Source: Panax quinquefolius (taxonomy: Eukaryota; Streptophyta; Magnoliopsida; Apiales; Araliaceae). From it: 64,000 bases of DNA. Below are positions 23,790 through 36,263 of the stretch, one piece after another; the first letter of the stretch is position 1; each line of letters begins with the position of its first letter. Location of the stretch: the NCBI GenBank assembly GCA_020205615.1, contig CM035160.1, positions 147,355,991 through 147,419,990 on the forward strand, written 5' to 3'. The notes under the pieces are model-generated. The model did not search any database. It saw nothing but the letters and a program-made list of their open reading frames with translations, and was not told the origin of the DNA. A program made the translations under genes and the position numbers.

Positions 23790-24357
23790 CAGTGGCGAAA
23801 CCAGAAAATATTATCAGTGGGGGCGAAATTATTAGTGAGTTATAAATAATTTGGCGGGGGTTTGGGGGCAGCGCCCTCGAGCCAATTTTTTTAATACTTT
23901 ATACTTTCGAATATATATATACTATATTACAATGAAAATATAATGAGTAATAATATATGGTATATATACACTATATTGACTCATAATAGACTTTTTTAAT
24001 CACAATTGTTCATAAGTAAATAATTCATTATTTATTTTTAAAAATAATATAAATTAGATTATTATTTAGTTTAAAATATTATAGAGAGAGATACATATAT
24101 TGAGAGGATATGAGTCATATGTGGTTAAAATTTGATTAACAATTTCAGTGTAAAAAGAGTGGGTGCAAATTTCAGTGGGTGCAAATTGCTTTGAAACTGG
24201 AAAGTGTAATACTCAATTTCAGTAAAGTGTAATACCCAATTTCAGTGGGTGCAAATTGACTCTTCTGACCCTAAAAAAAATCTATTTATCATATATTAAA
24301 AAAAAAAATCCAGTGGGTGCAATTGACCCCACTGGCTAACAAATGGCTTCGCCCCTG
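23790..24357. mobile_element. hAT-type MITE with 8-bp target duplication
   Basis: 568 bp with inverted ends CAGTGGCGAAACCAG and CAGGGGCGAAGCCA. It is flanked by perfect 8-bp repeats CACATAAG (23782-23789 and 24358-24365), the hallmark of hAT insertion. The interior repeats CAGTGGGTGCAA several times and has no transposase frame. Confidence 0.85.
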
Positions 24358-24365
24358 CACATAAG

Positions 24366-24681
24366 TCGACGACATAGCTATTGTGACAGTTTTTTATGTC
24401 GCTATATCTCAAAAAACGATTTTTTCGGTTGTTATAGCATACAAAGTCGACGACATAACTATTGTGACGGTTCGAATTGTCGTTGTCGCTATAGTTAGTT
24501 CACTTTTGGTTCGCTGTTTAAGTTTGCCAGAGAAGAGTATATATATGAAGAATGATCCATAGCATATATTTGCTATGTATCTAAAAGTGGCATATAACAT
24601 TTATACCTTCCATTAAAAAAATAAAGGGCTCAAATTGAAAAGGAGACCACGCCGTCCGCTAGTACTTCTAGCAGACATGGT

Positions 24682-24733
<52 letters not shown>

Positions 24734-25244
24734 TTGATTCTTAGCAAATGTGGGTATGGATCAAATTTTGGCCACCCACATCCGGTTTCTTTATTTTGAA
24801 ATGGGAGTTGATTCTTAGCAAATGCAGCAACCCACATCTAGATCTTTTATTTTTGAAATCGAACCGTCGTGACCGCATGTAATCACAACCACAACCACAA
24901 CCGCACTATCATCGCATCGCGACCGCATGTAACTGTAATCGCAACCGCAATCAATTACAATTACAATCACAACCGCAATCAATTACATAGTTGTGGTTAT
25001 TAATATTAGTAACAGCATGTTGTGCCCTTGTGAATTAAAAAAAAATTACTCTATTATAATCCTATAAGAGACTCGTCAACAGTGTTATTATAAAAAAGTT
25101 TTATTTTTAAATTATCATCGTTAAATTTTATAATGAATAATGTAAGATGCAGTGAGCATAATCAACTATCTAGATCTATATGCCCGAGTTTCCAAAGTGC
25201 AAATGAGTTCATAACTAAGTGTATCTTGTAACGATGATTATATC
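24366..25244. other. Non-coding sequence with subterminal-type motifs and low-complexity blocks
   Basis: 24366-24515 carries repeated GTCGACGACATA, GTGACGGTT and GTCGCTATA motifs like those of the hairpin at 22523. A (TA)n tract occupies about 24685-24730. GTTGATTCTTAGCAAATG is repeated at 24733 and 24807. 24870-24990 is an AACCGCA/AACCACA low-complexity block. No gene was seen. Confidence 0.5.
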
Positions 25245-25249
25245 ATTTG

Positions 25250-27661
25250 TGTGACGCCCCCAAAATTAGGTATACGTCACCCATCTTGGGTCGCCACTTA
25301 CATGGTACATAAATTCAAATACAAACTTAATTATACATCCGTAGGTGTAACATACGACAATACATAAAGCGAGAGTTCTAATAGGAATATTGTCATTTAG
25401 ACAATATCCATACTCAAGAGTCCTCATTACATTTATTGTCACACTATTTAACGTAAATAGTGAGGACTACTAATGCTATCCTTCGGACCATTACTCCGCT
25501 CCCGACTCGTCCAGCCTATGTTCTCATTTCACTGAAGAGAACGGTGAAAGAAAGGTGAGCTCAACTAGCCCAAGAAGAAATATTATGACTAAGATAATGC
25601 GAGAATAAATTATCATTAGCCTTCAACACAACGTTAAACCGATAAAATACAATAGACAACCGGTTTAAGCTGCAGATGAATATCTGATCCATTAAAAGAG
25701 TCAAGTAGAGAATAAAATCTACTATCTTTTAGGTTTTAAAGGTTTTAATCAATTTTTTTATCATTTGAGACTCAACTTTAAAAAATAAACCACCACATCT
25801 AATCATCCCCGTATCTACTGCGGTCAAGGATTTTCATCAAATTATCAATGGTCATGACTATACCGAATCACCCCACGGTCATAATCATACCAAAAACTAT
25901 CCATCAATCTGCATTACAAAACCTTTCGAGGACTTTTATCACATCATTTATATCAAGTCATGATTATCTTGAATGATCCTCTGGTCATAATCATACTAAG
26001 TTCATCTATGCACGTAAGCAAAGATAACATAATATAACATGAGGATGATGACAATGACATAATAATTCAATAAAACAAGTTCAAGAATTATTTAATCCAT
26101 GAATTATTAACGTCCAAATTATCAACATGATCTTTGTTTCGTAGAGTAAAATTCAAGAATGATCGGAAGAATATTTCCATGAAAGATTTGGATGAAACTT
26201 GAAATATCGAGGATATTCTACTAGTTTCATGGAGTATAGAAGTCAAAGTTTAAACATTTGGGTATAATAAAGAATGGAATAACAAAAGAAATCACCATGC
26301 ATGCGGTATTGCCATGCATAGACAGTTATTCAACAGAATAATAATAACGGAACCGGTCGTGTGAAATTCACACCGCAAGCGGGATGTTCCAAGAATAATA
26401 AAGATGGAACGGATCCGGTGTAAAAACACAGATAGGATATTCCAACGAGAATGATAAAGGCGGAACCAGTCCGGGGTAAAACACATGCACAGGATGTTCC
26501 AGCGAGAATAATAAAAGGCGGAACCGGTCGGGTGTAAAACACATGCATGAGGATGTTCCAATGAGAATAATAGAAGAATGTCACCAAGTATAGGGTAAGC
26601 AGCAGATACTGAGTTATTCCAATGAATAATAAGCAATGGAATAACATAAGGATTTCACCAAGTATAGGGTATGCTGTGCGTATCAAAGTTATGTATAGGG
26701 TATGCCACTTTTACGGAGTTATTCCAATGTAATAATAGTGAATGGAATAATGAAGTTCTCTTCAAGAAGAAAGAATAACACCCTTACTAGTAAAAAGAAC
26801 CTGAATATAGAAGTAGTGAAGTAGCGAGAATACTCTTCTTCTTTCTATAATTTTCTCTATAGCTTCTCTATAATTTCTCTCTCAGAGTTTCAATGAATTT
26901 CGTAAGAAAATAATGAAGGAATGAGCTTCTATTTATAGGAAAATGGAATGCATAAGTAACTAATCCATGAACGGTCCAGATTGATTTACTTTAATCGACG
27001 GTCCATATTTAAAGAAAAATCTTTTAAATAAAATATAATATATTCTATTTATATAAAAATATTTTACTATACTACGCAATATCTATGCAAAAACACTACG
27101 CAAAACACTATGCAACACTATGCATAATAAAATATAATATATTCTATTTATAGAATAACTTTAATAAAGTATTCTATTTTATATAAAAGATGTTTACATT
27201 TTATTACGTTAATAATCTGAATAAAACAAAACATCATTATCATTATAATAATTCATATTATTAATCGACAATAATGGAATCAAATGAGTGACTTCTCACA
27301 TAAGCATCGATAATCAATACCGTGTGCTACTATGCAACCACACTTATTATTGTACTTTTACTACTGAGTAGTTCAACGGTAACTACGGTAAAACTTCCGC
27401 CGTTATTTCAATAAAATATTTTTGTCGCTTTCAATCGACAATAATTACATTGTGGGGTCCACCAATGATTGGTAGTTGTCTGAATATTCCTCGCTAAACC
27501 GAATATTCCCAGGCCAATCGAATATAATATAACCACTTGCATACTTTTGCAAAATTTATAAATACTACCCACAACTATAATATTATCTCAAATTCACACC
27601 ATAATATTAAAAATTATTTTGACAAAATTTAAATCTTTATTGATAAAATCTGGGTCTCACA
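25250..27661 (-). repeat. 3' LTR of D1
   Basis: 2,412 bp. On the + strand it begins TGTGACGCCCCC and ends GGGTCTCACA. It contains four tandem units of about 57 bp at 26337-26574, each with GGATGTTCCA and CGGAACCGG-like words. Confidence 0.92.
26337..26574 (-). repeat. LTR-internal tandem repeat (about 57 bp x 4)
   Basis: Units run AATAATAAAG..GGAACCGG..GTGTAAAACACA..GGATGTTCCA. The same array is found at 33058-33300, 47450-47690 and 53418-53650. In element orientation it lies in the half of the LTR expected to be U3, so it could act as a repeated regulatory block. It makes spurious long minus-strand frames. Confidence 0.8.
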
Positions 27662-27662
27662 A

Positions 27663-27672
27663 TCTCCCTCCT
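27663..27672 (-). promoter_or_regulatory. Polypurine tract of D1
   Basis: TCTCCCTCCT on the + strand, that is AGGAGGGAGA in element orientation, two bases from the 3' LTR. The same tract occurs in D2 next to 48783. Confidence 0.85.
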
Positions 27673-28127
27673 TATGGAATTTAAGCCCTCGAAATTAGGG
27701 TGCGATACTACGATATGATAAAGAGGTGAGGATACCTTGAATACCTTTATCGTTGAAAACATTAAATTCATTTTGCAATCCCGCCAAAGATATTCATTAA
27801 CAATTCATCTTTGCACCTTTTCTGAGCCAAAGATATACTGTTTGTAAAACCAATAATATTGAGACTCGACTTAATAGTATCACAACCATGAATTATCCAT
27901 GCACTTCTTTGGCTAAGGATATTCGTGTTTTCAATTACTGATCATGATTATCTTAGAATAATCCGTGGTCATAATCATACCAAGTCTATCAATGCACTAC
28001 TGACCAAAGATGACTTTTACCACATCCATGAATTAATATTTCATTCTTTGAGACTCATTTCAATAATTAATCCATATCATCGAATCATCCCCGCACTACT
28101 GTGCCGAGGATATTCATTAGTATCACG

Positions 28128-28576
28128 ACCACGAATTATCCATGCACTACTGACAAAGATAATCGTGTATTCATTAGTATCACGACCACAAATTATCCAT
28201 GCACTACTACCCAAAGATAATTGTGTATTCATTAGTATCACGACCACAAATTATCCATGCACTACTACCAAAGATAATTGTGTATTCATTAGATATCACG
28301 ACCACAAATTATCCATGTACACTACGATCAAAGATAATTGTGTATTCATTAAGATATCACGACCACAAATTATCCATGCACTACTACCAAAGATAATTGT
28401 GTATTCATTAGTATCACGACCACAAATTATCCATGCACTACTACCAAAGATAATTGTGTATTCATTAGTATCACGACCACAAATTATCCGTACTACTACT
28501 ACCAAAGATAATTGTGTATTCATTAATATCACGACCACAAATTATCCATGCACTACTACCAAAGATAATTGTGTTT
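28128..28576. repeat. 57-bp minisatellite in D1 (8 units)
   Basis: Units start at 28128, 28185, 28243, 28301, 28362, 28419, 28476 and 28534, each opening ACCAC(A/G)AATTATCCATG and ending ATTCATTAGTATCACG. A more diverged unit precedes the array. It lies between the pol remnant and the 3' LTR, the hypervariable 3' region of plant LTR elements. Confidence 0.9.
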
Positions 28577-29880
28577 TCAATTACTGTTATGATTATACCG
28601 AACAATCTCGGTCATAATCATACCAAGTCCATCTATGCACTTCAAAGCCACGAGATGACTTTCAACATAATATAAGCGTGAGGATAATGATACAAAGAAT
28701 CAATCAAATGAGATAAAGGATAAATATTAAACATTTATAATATAATTTATCCGAGGATTCAAGAATATCCCCATGTTTTCAATCACTTAATAATCTCATA
28801 ATCTAATATCATTAATATTATAACAATATTTTAATCACTTCTTAAATTTATAAACAATTTATCTTAATTATTTACGCTTTACCATATAATGCATTTAATC
28901 ATTCAAAATGCCATACTCATAAAATATCATCACCAATTATTAAATCCCTCATCCAAAAAATATGCATATACTCTATATAGGATTCTCTAGCCATAAAATC
29001 ATATTTTCAACTTTGTTACTTCACATAACATATTTAACTCATATGTTCGTAACTAAACTATTTTCATGAAAAATACCAAATCAGTCCCAAAAATATTTTT
29101 TTTCTGGGATTTAGCATAATATAGTCCCATGATGAAAATATATTTTTCTCGGAATTTTTAAAATTCATTTACTATTTTTCAAAAATCAATTTCTAATTAA
29201 TTCCTTAAGAAATTAGCTACCTCAAGTTTAACTCCAAAATTCCCAAATCTTGGCAGGACCTTACACATGTTAACGTGAGCTTCAGTTTAAATTTCATGGT
29301 CATCGGAGTTATAGAACTCCGGTTATAGCGTTTTAAATCGGAAAAACCTAAATATTGAAATAGTCATAACTTGCTCATTTTAAGTCGAGAATGAGCTCAT
29401 TTTTGGACAGGAGGTACTTTATACCATATACTTTCATGTCCCAAAAACCCAGAATTTTTCTCATAATTTAAGTGGCCGAAACAGTCCCTTAAAGTTTCTG
29501 GGCAGTAGCATTTTTGAAATTTACAGCTTTGGCCTCATTTGCTAAAATCAGTCCACACAAAAATCTACAATACCTTTTCCAGTAATTCCACTTGGATTAG
29601 TTAGGTAACTCGTAGATCTAACTCTAGGACTTGACCACATTCAAAAATTCAAAATATAATAGGAGATATGGTCAATTGAATTTCATGTTACGTTTTTCAC
29701 CAAAATCTGATTTTCAACTCTTTGTGATTTCTAAGAAACTTTCATGTTTTCACATACTAACCAACATAACTCATCATAAAACTTACTAATACTTCATATA
29801 CCTATGATTTTCATCAGTCCTATGCTTTTATTATGACTTTCATCATAAACCACGTAAACTGTTCATTTTAGTTGAAGAAA
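28577..29880 (-). other. Non-coding filler of D1
   Basis: About 1.3 kb without coding frames occupying the place of RT to integrase. It is nearly identical to 49806-51110 in D2, so it belongs to the family and is not a private insertion. Its origin is unknown. Confidence 0.65.
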
Positions 29881-30497
29881 TATTTGAGGGTTTAAGAAAT
29901 GGGTTTTGTATTGGGGTCAATACAAAATTCGATTTCACGCTCTAGGGTAGGCTAGGAAGTCTTCAAGAATACGCCAAGAAATTTATTAATGATAGAAATA
30001 TCATTCAAAAGCTACATTACTCTCGTCAAGACTTGGATAGTACGTCACATTGATACCAACTGTGACTTCATCCCTTAACCTAGATAGCACCTCACAATGA
30101 TACCTATAAACTTGCCATCTTCATTCACGATGTCGCCTACTGAAAGTCCGCTTGCGGTGCATTCCACACAAGGAAGTTAACAATGAAAGGATCGGGGCTC
30201 TTTACTTATGGTTTGATATAACGGTGATTAACTTTAGGGTTTGGTTACTTTGAATTAAGTATAATGGGTTGGTTATGAATATAAAAGCTAACAACCTTAC
30301 GAAAAAGCATGATGAGTAGTTAACCAATTGATTCCTAAAATCACATCAAAGGCAAGTATTTTCAAAAGATAAGATCGACGAAGTAGCGTGAAAGTGTTTA
30401 TTTGAATCAAACAAGATTTAAAAATAGTAAGCGATGCGAAGGCTCCTACTAACGAAGTTTCAACCAATAAGTCAAAGTCTAACTTCTCCTGAGTCAA
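29881..30497 (-). pseudogene. Protease region and start of RT in D1
   Basis: Minus-strand frames carry EKLDFDLLVETSLVGAF and VILGINWLTTHHA, the protease C-terminal block of Ty3/gypsy elements. Further on the RT N-terminal linker is still recognisable (compare FPTILEDFLAYLE at 51037-51441 in D2). The coding sequence then stops, so no YxDD-type polymerase core is present. Several frame breaks. Confidence 0.65.
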
Positions 30498-30580
30498 ATT
30501 TAAGCGTTGAACGCAACTAGGTGAAATAAAAAGTGGGTAGAAGCGGTATCTAACACGGTATAGACTTCATGAGCTTATGA

Positions 30581-30868
30581 TTACTTACCCGTGATAATCT
30601 TATTGGGTTCCTCGTCACGAGAAAAAAAATGCTCTCTCTTAAACTCTAGGCTTTGGTTTATGCAGGGGATGACCTTTGGTGCCTCCATCCTATTGAATTT
30701 GTCTTGATGGCGACAAAATCGAGCTAAGTGACCTTCTCTTCCACAATTATAACATGCTTTTGGCCAGCATGGCGCTAGATTCGGACCGATGTGTCCCTCT
30801 CCTCCGCATTTGAAGCATATAATAGATGGTCCTTCTCCTTCCTTAACAACAGTCTTTGGTCTTGACAT
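30581..30868 (-). pseudogene. Gag zinc-knuckle region of D1
   Basis: Two CCHC-type knuckles: CFKCGGEGHIGPNLAPC and CYNCGREGHLARFC. The second fits the CX2CX4HX4C spacing. In the first the residues after the His are shifted, probably by a local base error. This nucleic-acid-binding part of Gag packages element RNA. Two knuckles are typical of Tekay/Del-type chromoviruses. Confidence 0.85.
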
Positions 30869-31107
30869 CTTTCCATCATTGTTGAATCTCCTTTTCTTGA
30901 AATGTCCATTCTTATTATTTTGGCCCCGATTACCCCGAAGTGGTTACCATATCCGCCCGTTGATTCCCTCCACGCTTGTTGTCACCGCTTGATGACTACT
31001 CTCGCTAGTATTATAATTTTGTTTATTTGCTCTCTTTTAGTTGCGTTGACTCGTTATCGCGCTCCACTAATCGAGCCCTATTTACAACATCTGAATAAAA
31101 ACACGGT

Positions 31108-31622
31108 TTATGAGAAATAAGATGTTGGCGTATCTACGGCTTCAAACCTCTTAAAAACATTCGCCATTCTCTCTTCATTATCCACCAGTGGGGCCTTAAA
31201 CCGTGATAACTCGCAAATTTTGCCTCGTATTGCGAAAGCGGTCATATTGTTTTGTTCCAACTTGATAAACTCCACCTCCTTCATGTGGCGAATACTTTCG
31301 GGAAAGTATTTGTCGTTGAACGACTCTGGAACTTCTCCCAAGATATCTTGAAGACAACAGGTTGAGTCGTTTTACCGATTCCCACCAAGATCGCCTCTCC
31401 GCTTAACATAAAGGCGGCAAAAAGGAACCTTTTGCTCCTCGGAGCATCCCAAGACATCAAATATCTTGTAATCTGCTTTATCCATGCTTCGCGAAGTGGT
31501 TTTGGCTCTCCCTTAAACTCCGGTGGTCCCAGCTCCTTGAATTGTTTAGCGGTGACCTTGAGAGTTTTTCGTGTTTCCACCCTACGTTTTGGATGCGAAG
31601 TCGCTTTACTTTGATGTTGCAT
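31108..31622 (-). pseudogene. Gag core of D1, frame-shifted
   Basis: Two overlapping minus-strand frames. The upstream one has VTAKQFKELGPPEFKGEPKP, EAWIKQITRYL and FLFAAFMLSGEA. The downstream one has ESFNDKYFPESIRH and a KRFEAVDTP block. Both are standard plant gypsy Gag motifs. The join near 31300 needs a frame change. Confidence 0.8.
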
Positions 31623-31956
31623 GAATTCTAAAACTTCTTAAAGCGTCTCGTCGTTAAATCAATTGATCGGTGTTGTTGTGTATGGGAGGATTATCGCCAT
31701 CCTGTTGCACATTGTCTCCGATTATTGATGCGTGGAGAATCAGCAGGTCTCACGTGCTCCATTCTTTATTCTCAACATTCTCGGATACCATTTTCAAACA
31801 ACGCCACAAAATAAGGGTTAATTGACTGCGCAACATATTATCACTATATACTACGGTGACCAATCAAATACCAAATAAACTTAGGTAGGTCATACTAGCG
31901 AAAAGGTATTCCCCCTCTCTCCCTCCTAGTACTATTCTCACATCTTAGCGGGGATC

Positions 31957-31970
31957 ATATCCTAAGCTCG
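31957..31970 (-). promoter_or_regulatory. Primer binding site of D1
   Basis: In element orientation GTTGGTATCGAGC lies next to the 5' LTR, close to the TGGTATCAGAGC site complementary to plant initiator-Met tRNA. It lacks one A, and the corresponding site in D2 differs at the same point. Confidence 0.7.
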
Positions 31971-31980
31971 ATACCAACCG

Positions 31981-34402
31981 TGGCGCCCCAAAATTAAGTA
32001 TCGTCACCCATCTTGGGTTGCCACTTACATGGTACATAAATTCAAATACAAACTTAATTATACATCGTGTAGTGTAACATACGACAATACATAAAGCGAG
32101 AGTTCTAATAGGAATATTGTCATTTAGATAATATCCATACTCAAGGAGTCCTCATTACATTTATTGTCACACTATTTAACGAGAATAGTGAGGACTACTA
32201 ATGCTATCCTCGGACCATTACTCCGCTCCCAGGCTCGTCCCAAATTTATGTTCTCATTTCTGAAGAAAGCAGTGAAAGAAAAAAGAGTGAGCTCAACTAG
32301 CCCGAGAAGAAATATTATGACTAAGATAATGCGAGAATAAATTATCATTAGCCTTCAACAGTGTTAAAGCGATAAAATACAATAGACAACCCGGTTTAAG
32401 CTGCGGTGATGAATATGCGATCCATTAAAAGAGTCAAGTAGAGAATAAAATCTACTATCTTTTAGGTTTTAAAAGGTTTTAATCAATTTTTTATCATTTG
32501 AGACTCAAACAAAAATAAACCACCACATCTAATCATCCCCATACCACGGTCAAGGATTTTCATCAAATTATCAATGGTCATGACTATACCGAATCACCCC
32601 TGGTCATAATCATACCAAAAACTATCCATCAACGCATTTACGAACCCATCGAGGACTTTTATCACATCATTTATATCAAGTCATGATTATCAAGAATGAT
32701 CCTGGTCATAATCATACTAAGTTCATCTATGCGCGTAAGCGAAGATAACATAATATAACATGAGGATGATGACAATGACATAATAATTCAATAAAACAAG
32801 TTCAAGAATTATTTAATCCATGAATTATTAACGTCAAATTATCAACATGAATCTTTGTTTAGTAGAGTAAAATTCAAGAATGATCGGAAGAATATTTCCA
32901 TGAAAAGATCTTTGGATGAAACGCAAATATCAAGGATATTCTACTAGTTTCATGGAGTATAGAAGTCAAAGTTTTAACCAATGGGTATAATAAAGAATGG
33001 AATAACAAAAGAAATCACCATGCATGCGGTGCCGCGCATAGGCGAGGTTATTCAACGAGAATAATAATAACGGAACGAGGTCGGTGAAATTCACCCGACA
33101 GGATGTTCCAACAGAATAATAAAGATGGAACCGGATCCGATGTAAACACACGAGATAGGATATTCCAATGAGAATGATAAAGACGGAACCGGTTAGGTGT
33201 AAAACACATGCATGAGGATGTTCCAATGAGAATAATAAAGAGCGGAACCGAAGTCGGTGTAAAACACATGAGCAGGATGTTCCAGCGAGAATAATGAAGA
33301 ATGTCACCAAGTATAGGGTAAATCATGCGTATACACGAGTTATTCCAACAGAATAATAAGCAATGGAATAACATAAGGATTTCACCAAGTATAGGGTATG
33401 GCGTATCTGAGTTATGTATAGGGTATGCCACTTTTACTGAGTTATTCCAGCGAGAATAATAGTGAATGGAATAATGTAAGTTCTCTTCAAGAAGAAAGAA
33501 TAACACCCTCTACTAGTAAAAGAGGCTGAATATAGAAGTAGTGAAGTAGCGAGAATACTCTTCTTCTTTCTATAATTTTCTCTCTATAGCTTCTCTCTAT
33601 AATTTCTCTCTAGTAGTTTCAATGAATTCGTAAGAAAATAATGAAGGAATGAGCTTTATTTATAGGAAAATGGAATGCATAAGTAACTAATCCATGAGCG
33701 GTCCAGATTGATTTACTTTAATCGGCGGTCCATATTTAAAGAAAAATATTTTAAATAAAATATAATATATTCTATTTATATAAAAACATTTTACTATGCA
33801 AAACACTATGCAATACTATGCAAAACACTATGCAAAACACTTTACGCATAATAAAATATAATATATTCTATTTTATAGAATAACTTTAATAAAGTATTCT
33901 ATTTTATATAAAAGATGTTTACTGTTTTATTACGTTAATAATACTGAATAAAACAAAACATCATTATCATTATAATAATTCATATTATTAATCGACAATA
34001 ATGGAATCAAACCGAGTGACTTCTCACATAAGCATCAATAATCAATACCAGGTGCGCTACTATGCAACCACACTTATTATCGTATTTTTTACTACCGAGT
34101 AGTTCAACAATAACCACGGTAAAACTTCCGTAGTTATTTCAATAAAATATTTTTGTCGCGTTTTTCTCAATCCGCCCAATAATTACATTAATGGGGTCCA
34201 TTAATGATTGAGTAGTTATACGAATATTCCTGCTAAGCAAGAATATTCCCCAACCAATCGAATATAATATAACCACTTGCATACTTTGCAAAATTTATAA
34301 ATACTACCCACAACTATAATATTATCTCAAATTCACACCATAATATTAAAAAATTATTTTGACAAAATTTAAATCTTTATTGATAAAATCTGGGGTCTCA
34401 CA
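31981..34402 (-). repeat. 5' LTR of D1
   Basis: 2,422 bp, matching 25250-27661 along its length, with the tandem array at 33058-33300 and end GGGGTCTCACA. The start reads TGGCGCCCC where other copies have TGTG(A/G)CGCCCC. Confidence 0.9.
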
Positions 34403-34407
34403 ATTTG

Positions 34408-34711
34408 TTCACGTGTTTATCTCTCATAACAAAGAATGTTATCGTTATTGTACTATATATATTATATACTCAATATTAAACATTGAGTTACTACGTCTAC
34501 ATAATCAAATTTGTAACCATCTGCCGTATGACTTTCAACATATGCTATCTATGAATTAAGATACTCTCTATTTCAAATTAAATAAAAAGTTTTTATTTTA
34601 AATAAAATAGAGTTTAATTTATTTTATAGTCCAGATTTAAAATGTGTTAGAATATTACATTTTGATGATGGGAGAGAAAGATGATGATGGAGAATATACA
34701 AATATACCCAC
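34408..34711. other. Spacer between D1 and the Tat element
   Basis: AT-rich and non-coding. A TACTCTCTATTTCAAATTAA word at 34561 recalls a Stowaway-type end, but no partner was found. Confidence 0.35.
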
Positions 34712-35331
34712 TGTTAACGCCAAGATCTCCAGCCACGTCCCAATTACGTAAGGCATACGATCGCTTGCATGTAAACACGATAAACACCAAAATCTTTGGA
34801 TTTGGCCGATTAGTCGAGGGGATAACTTCAAGCGTGAGAGTCAGTATCAGTGTTCATAAGGTTAACAATGGAGGATAATAATCTCGTGTATTGAGAGATA
34901 AAATTATCAATTTGGAATGTGTTTCAGACGTACCTTTTCTTGAAGACTTTTTTGCTAGGTTATACTCTCTTTTGCACAGTTAACTGTGCCACCCACTCCT
35001 CAATGCTTTTCTCGTAACCGCATGCGAGGTTGTCATCTTTCTTCTCTCATTATGCTTGCCCGTGGCTATAATCCCATCCACATTAATGCATGGCAAAAGC
35101 AAACGTGATCAACCATCATGCTTTTTCATCATTACTGGTCAAAGAAGGAGATATTAAAATATCTAATGGGTCAACCCACTGGCCCAATCAGATACCAGAA
35201 GGACTTAATAAGGATAAGATGATGACTAAGCCCAATATTATTAGAACCCAATGATGGAGAGACCCAGTGGACTAATTAAATAAGTGGGCCCAATCCATTC
35301 GGCCCAATGTGAGAAATATCATGACCCAACA
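34712..35331 (-). repeat. 3' LTR of Tat copy 3
   Basis: 620 bp. The + strand starts TGTTAACGCC and ends TGACCCAACA, followed by the reversed polypurine tract TTGCCCCCTAG. It matches the LTRs at 1692-2371 and 15545-16200 in reverse. Confidence 0.82.
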
Positions 35332-35735
35332 TTGCCCCCTAGTTTTTTATTAAACAGGGGGTTTAATAGGAAACTATAAAAGATGCATGATATGATTGGA
35401 CTTACTAAAGGCCCATAATGAAAAATAAAAATCCAACCGATAGGATCCGTAAGACAAAATAGAAAGAGATAGAAGGTCTAATATGAGAGGCCCAATCTGA
35501 AGAATATTTGAAACTAGACCCGGTTAATGTATGAGGCTTGAATAGGACGCTAACCTTTCATATTTCTCATTATGACTATCAATTAAATGTGCCGCCCTCG
35601 AGTCTCGTGCAACTGTCAATATAAAAGGTAAACTTTACCAAATTTGACAGTTTTACCTGCCAATTTGAAATTCCGGACTCTTGAGCTTTCTTCTCTTCTC
35701 CTTCGAACTCTCTCATTCTCTGTGATCTAACAACA

Positions 35736-36263
35736 ATGGTGGTCCTAAATATCAATCAGAGTTCTCCTCTCCGAGCGACCCCAATCAACATCGTCTGCTT
35801 GATCAAACCCACAATGAAGAAGCCTCAAGTTCTAACCCCAAGCCCGACACTCAAGTAAGAAATCTACGCCGCGAAATCCATTCCTAACCCCTCTGATTTC
35901 TTCAAAAACAGAGAACAGTTTCCTCATGCCAACACTCCCTCCTCTGTTTCCGAAATTAAATTGCGAAAGATTAAGGCTCGTTATCACATCCCCGATACTC
36001 ACTTGATGAGAGCCCCCAAATTTGATGAGAAGATGTACCAATGTCCAGATGGGTGGACGGCGGTTCCAGTGACCTTGCTTGAAAAGGGGGTTTATTTCCC
36101 TCTTCACATATTTTTGGTTACCCTGTTAGGGTTTATCGGTGTTGGGTTCTCCCAACTAGTCCCAAACTCATACATTCATATCTTAGCGTTCATCGCTTTC
36201 TGCCATGAATTGGGCGTCGAACCCACCCTTGATTTCTTCTTTACTATTTACAAAGTCGCCCAG
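35736..36263 (+). pseudogene. aORF copy 3, exon 1, 5' part (split by A1)
   Basis: The ATG at 35736-35738 opens MVVLNINQSSPLR. A frame change then leads to the conserved block (35961-36263): MYQCPDGWTAVPVTLLEKG, LLGFIGVGFSQLVPNS and FCHELGVEP. The exon is cut at 36263 by A1 and resumes at 44169 after the duplicated CCCAG. It is antisense to the Tat pol. The function is unknown; similarity to PF04195 is from memory. Confidence 0.75.

Larger units (their letters stand above)
25250..34402 (-). mobile_element. D1: complete non-autonomous chromovirus-type LTR retrotransposon
   Basis: 9,153 bp in minus orientation with perfect 5-bp duplications ATTTG (25245-25249 and 34403-34407). Its 3' LTR is 25250-27661 and its 5' LTR is 31981-34402. 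The internal region of 4.3 kb holds, in element order, a primer site, gag fragments, zinc knuckles, a protease region and the very start of the RT. These are followed by about 1.3 kb of non-coding DNA, a 57-bp minisatellite and a polypurine tract. RT core, RNase H and integrase are absent. Gag and knuckle sequence resemble Tekay/Del-type Ty3/gypsy elements. Confidence 0.9.

Noticed and set aside
24613..24837. Minus-strand frame with a YIYIYI run (also 8760-9067)
   Set aside because: Translation of (TA)n microsatellites.
26292..26686. Cys/His-rich minus-strand frames of 114-118 codons (also 32966-33506)
   Set aside because: They run through the tandem array inside D-family LTRs. They are translations of non-coding repeats.
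27925..28617. 230-codon open frame on + with HDHKLSMH-type repeats
   Set aside because: It is a by-product of the 57-bp minisatellite, whose unit happens to lack stops. The unit length drifts between 57 and 61, so the frame changes from unit to unit, and the element codes on the minus strand.
31957..31970. tRNA gene at the TGGTATC sites
   Set aside because: Only the primer-site complement of a tRNA 3' end is present next to LTRs. There is no cloverleaf.
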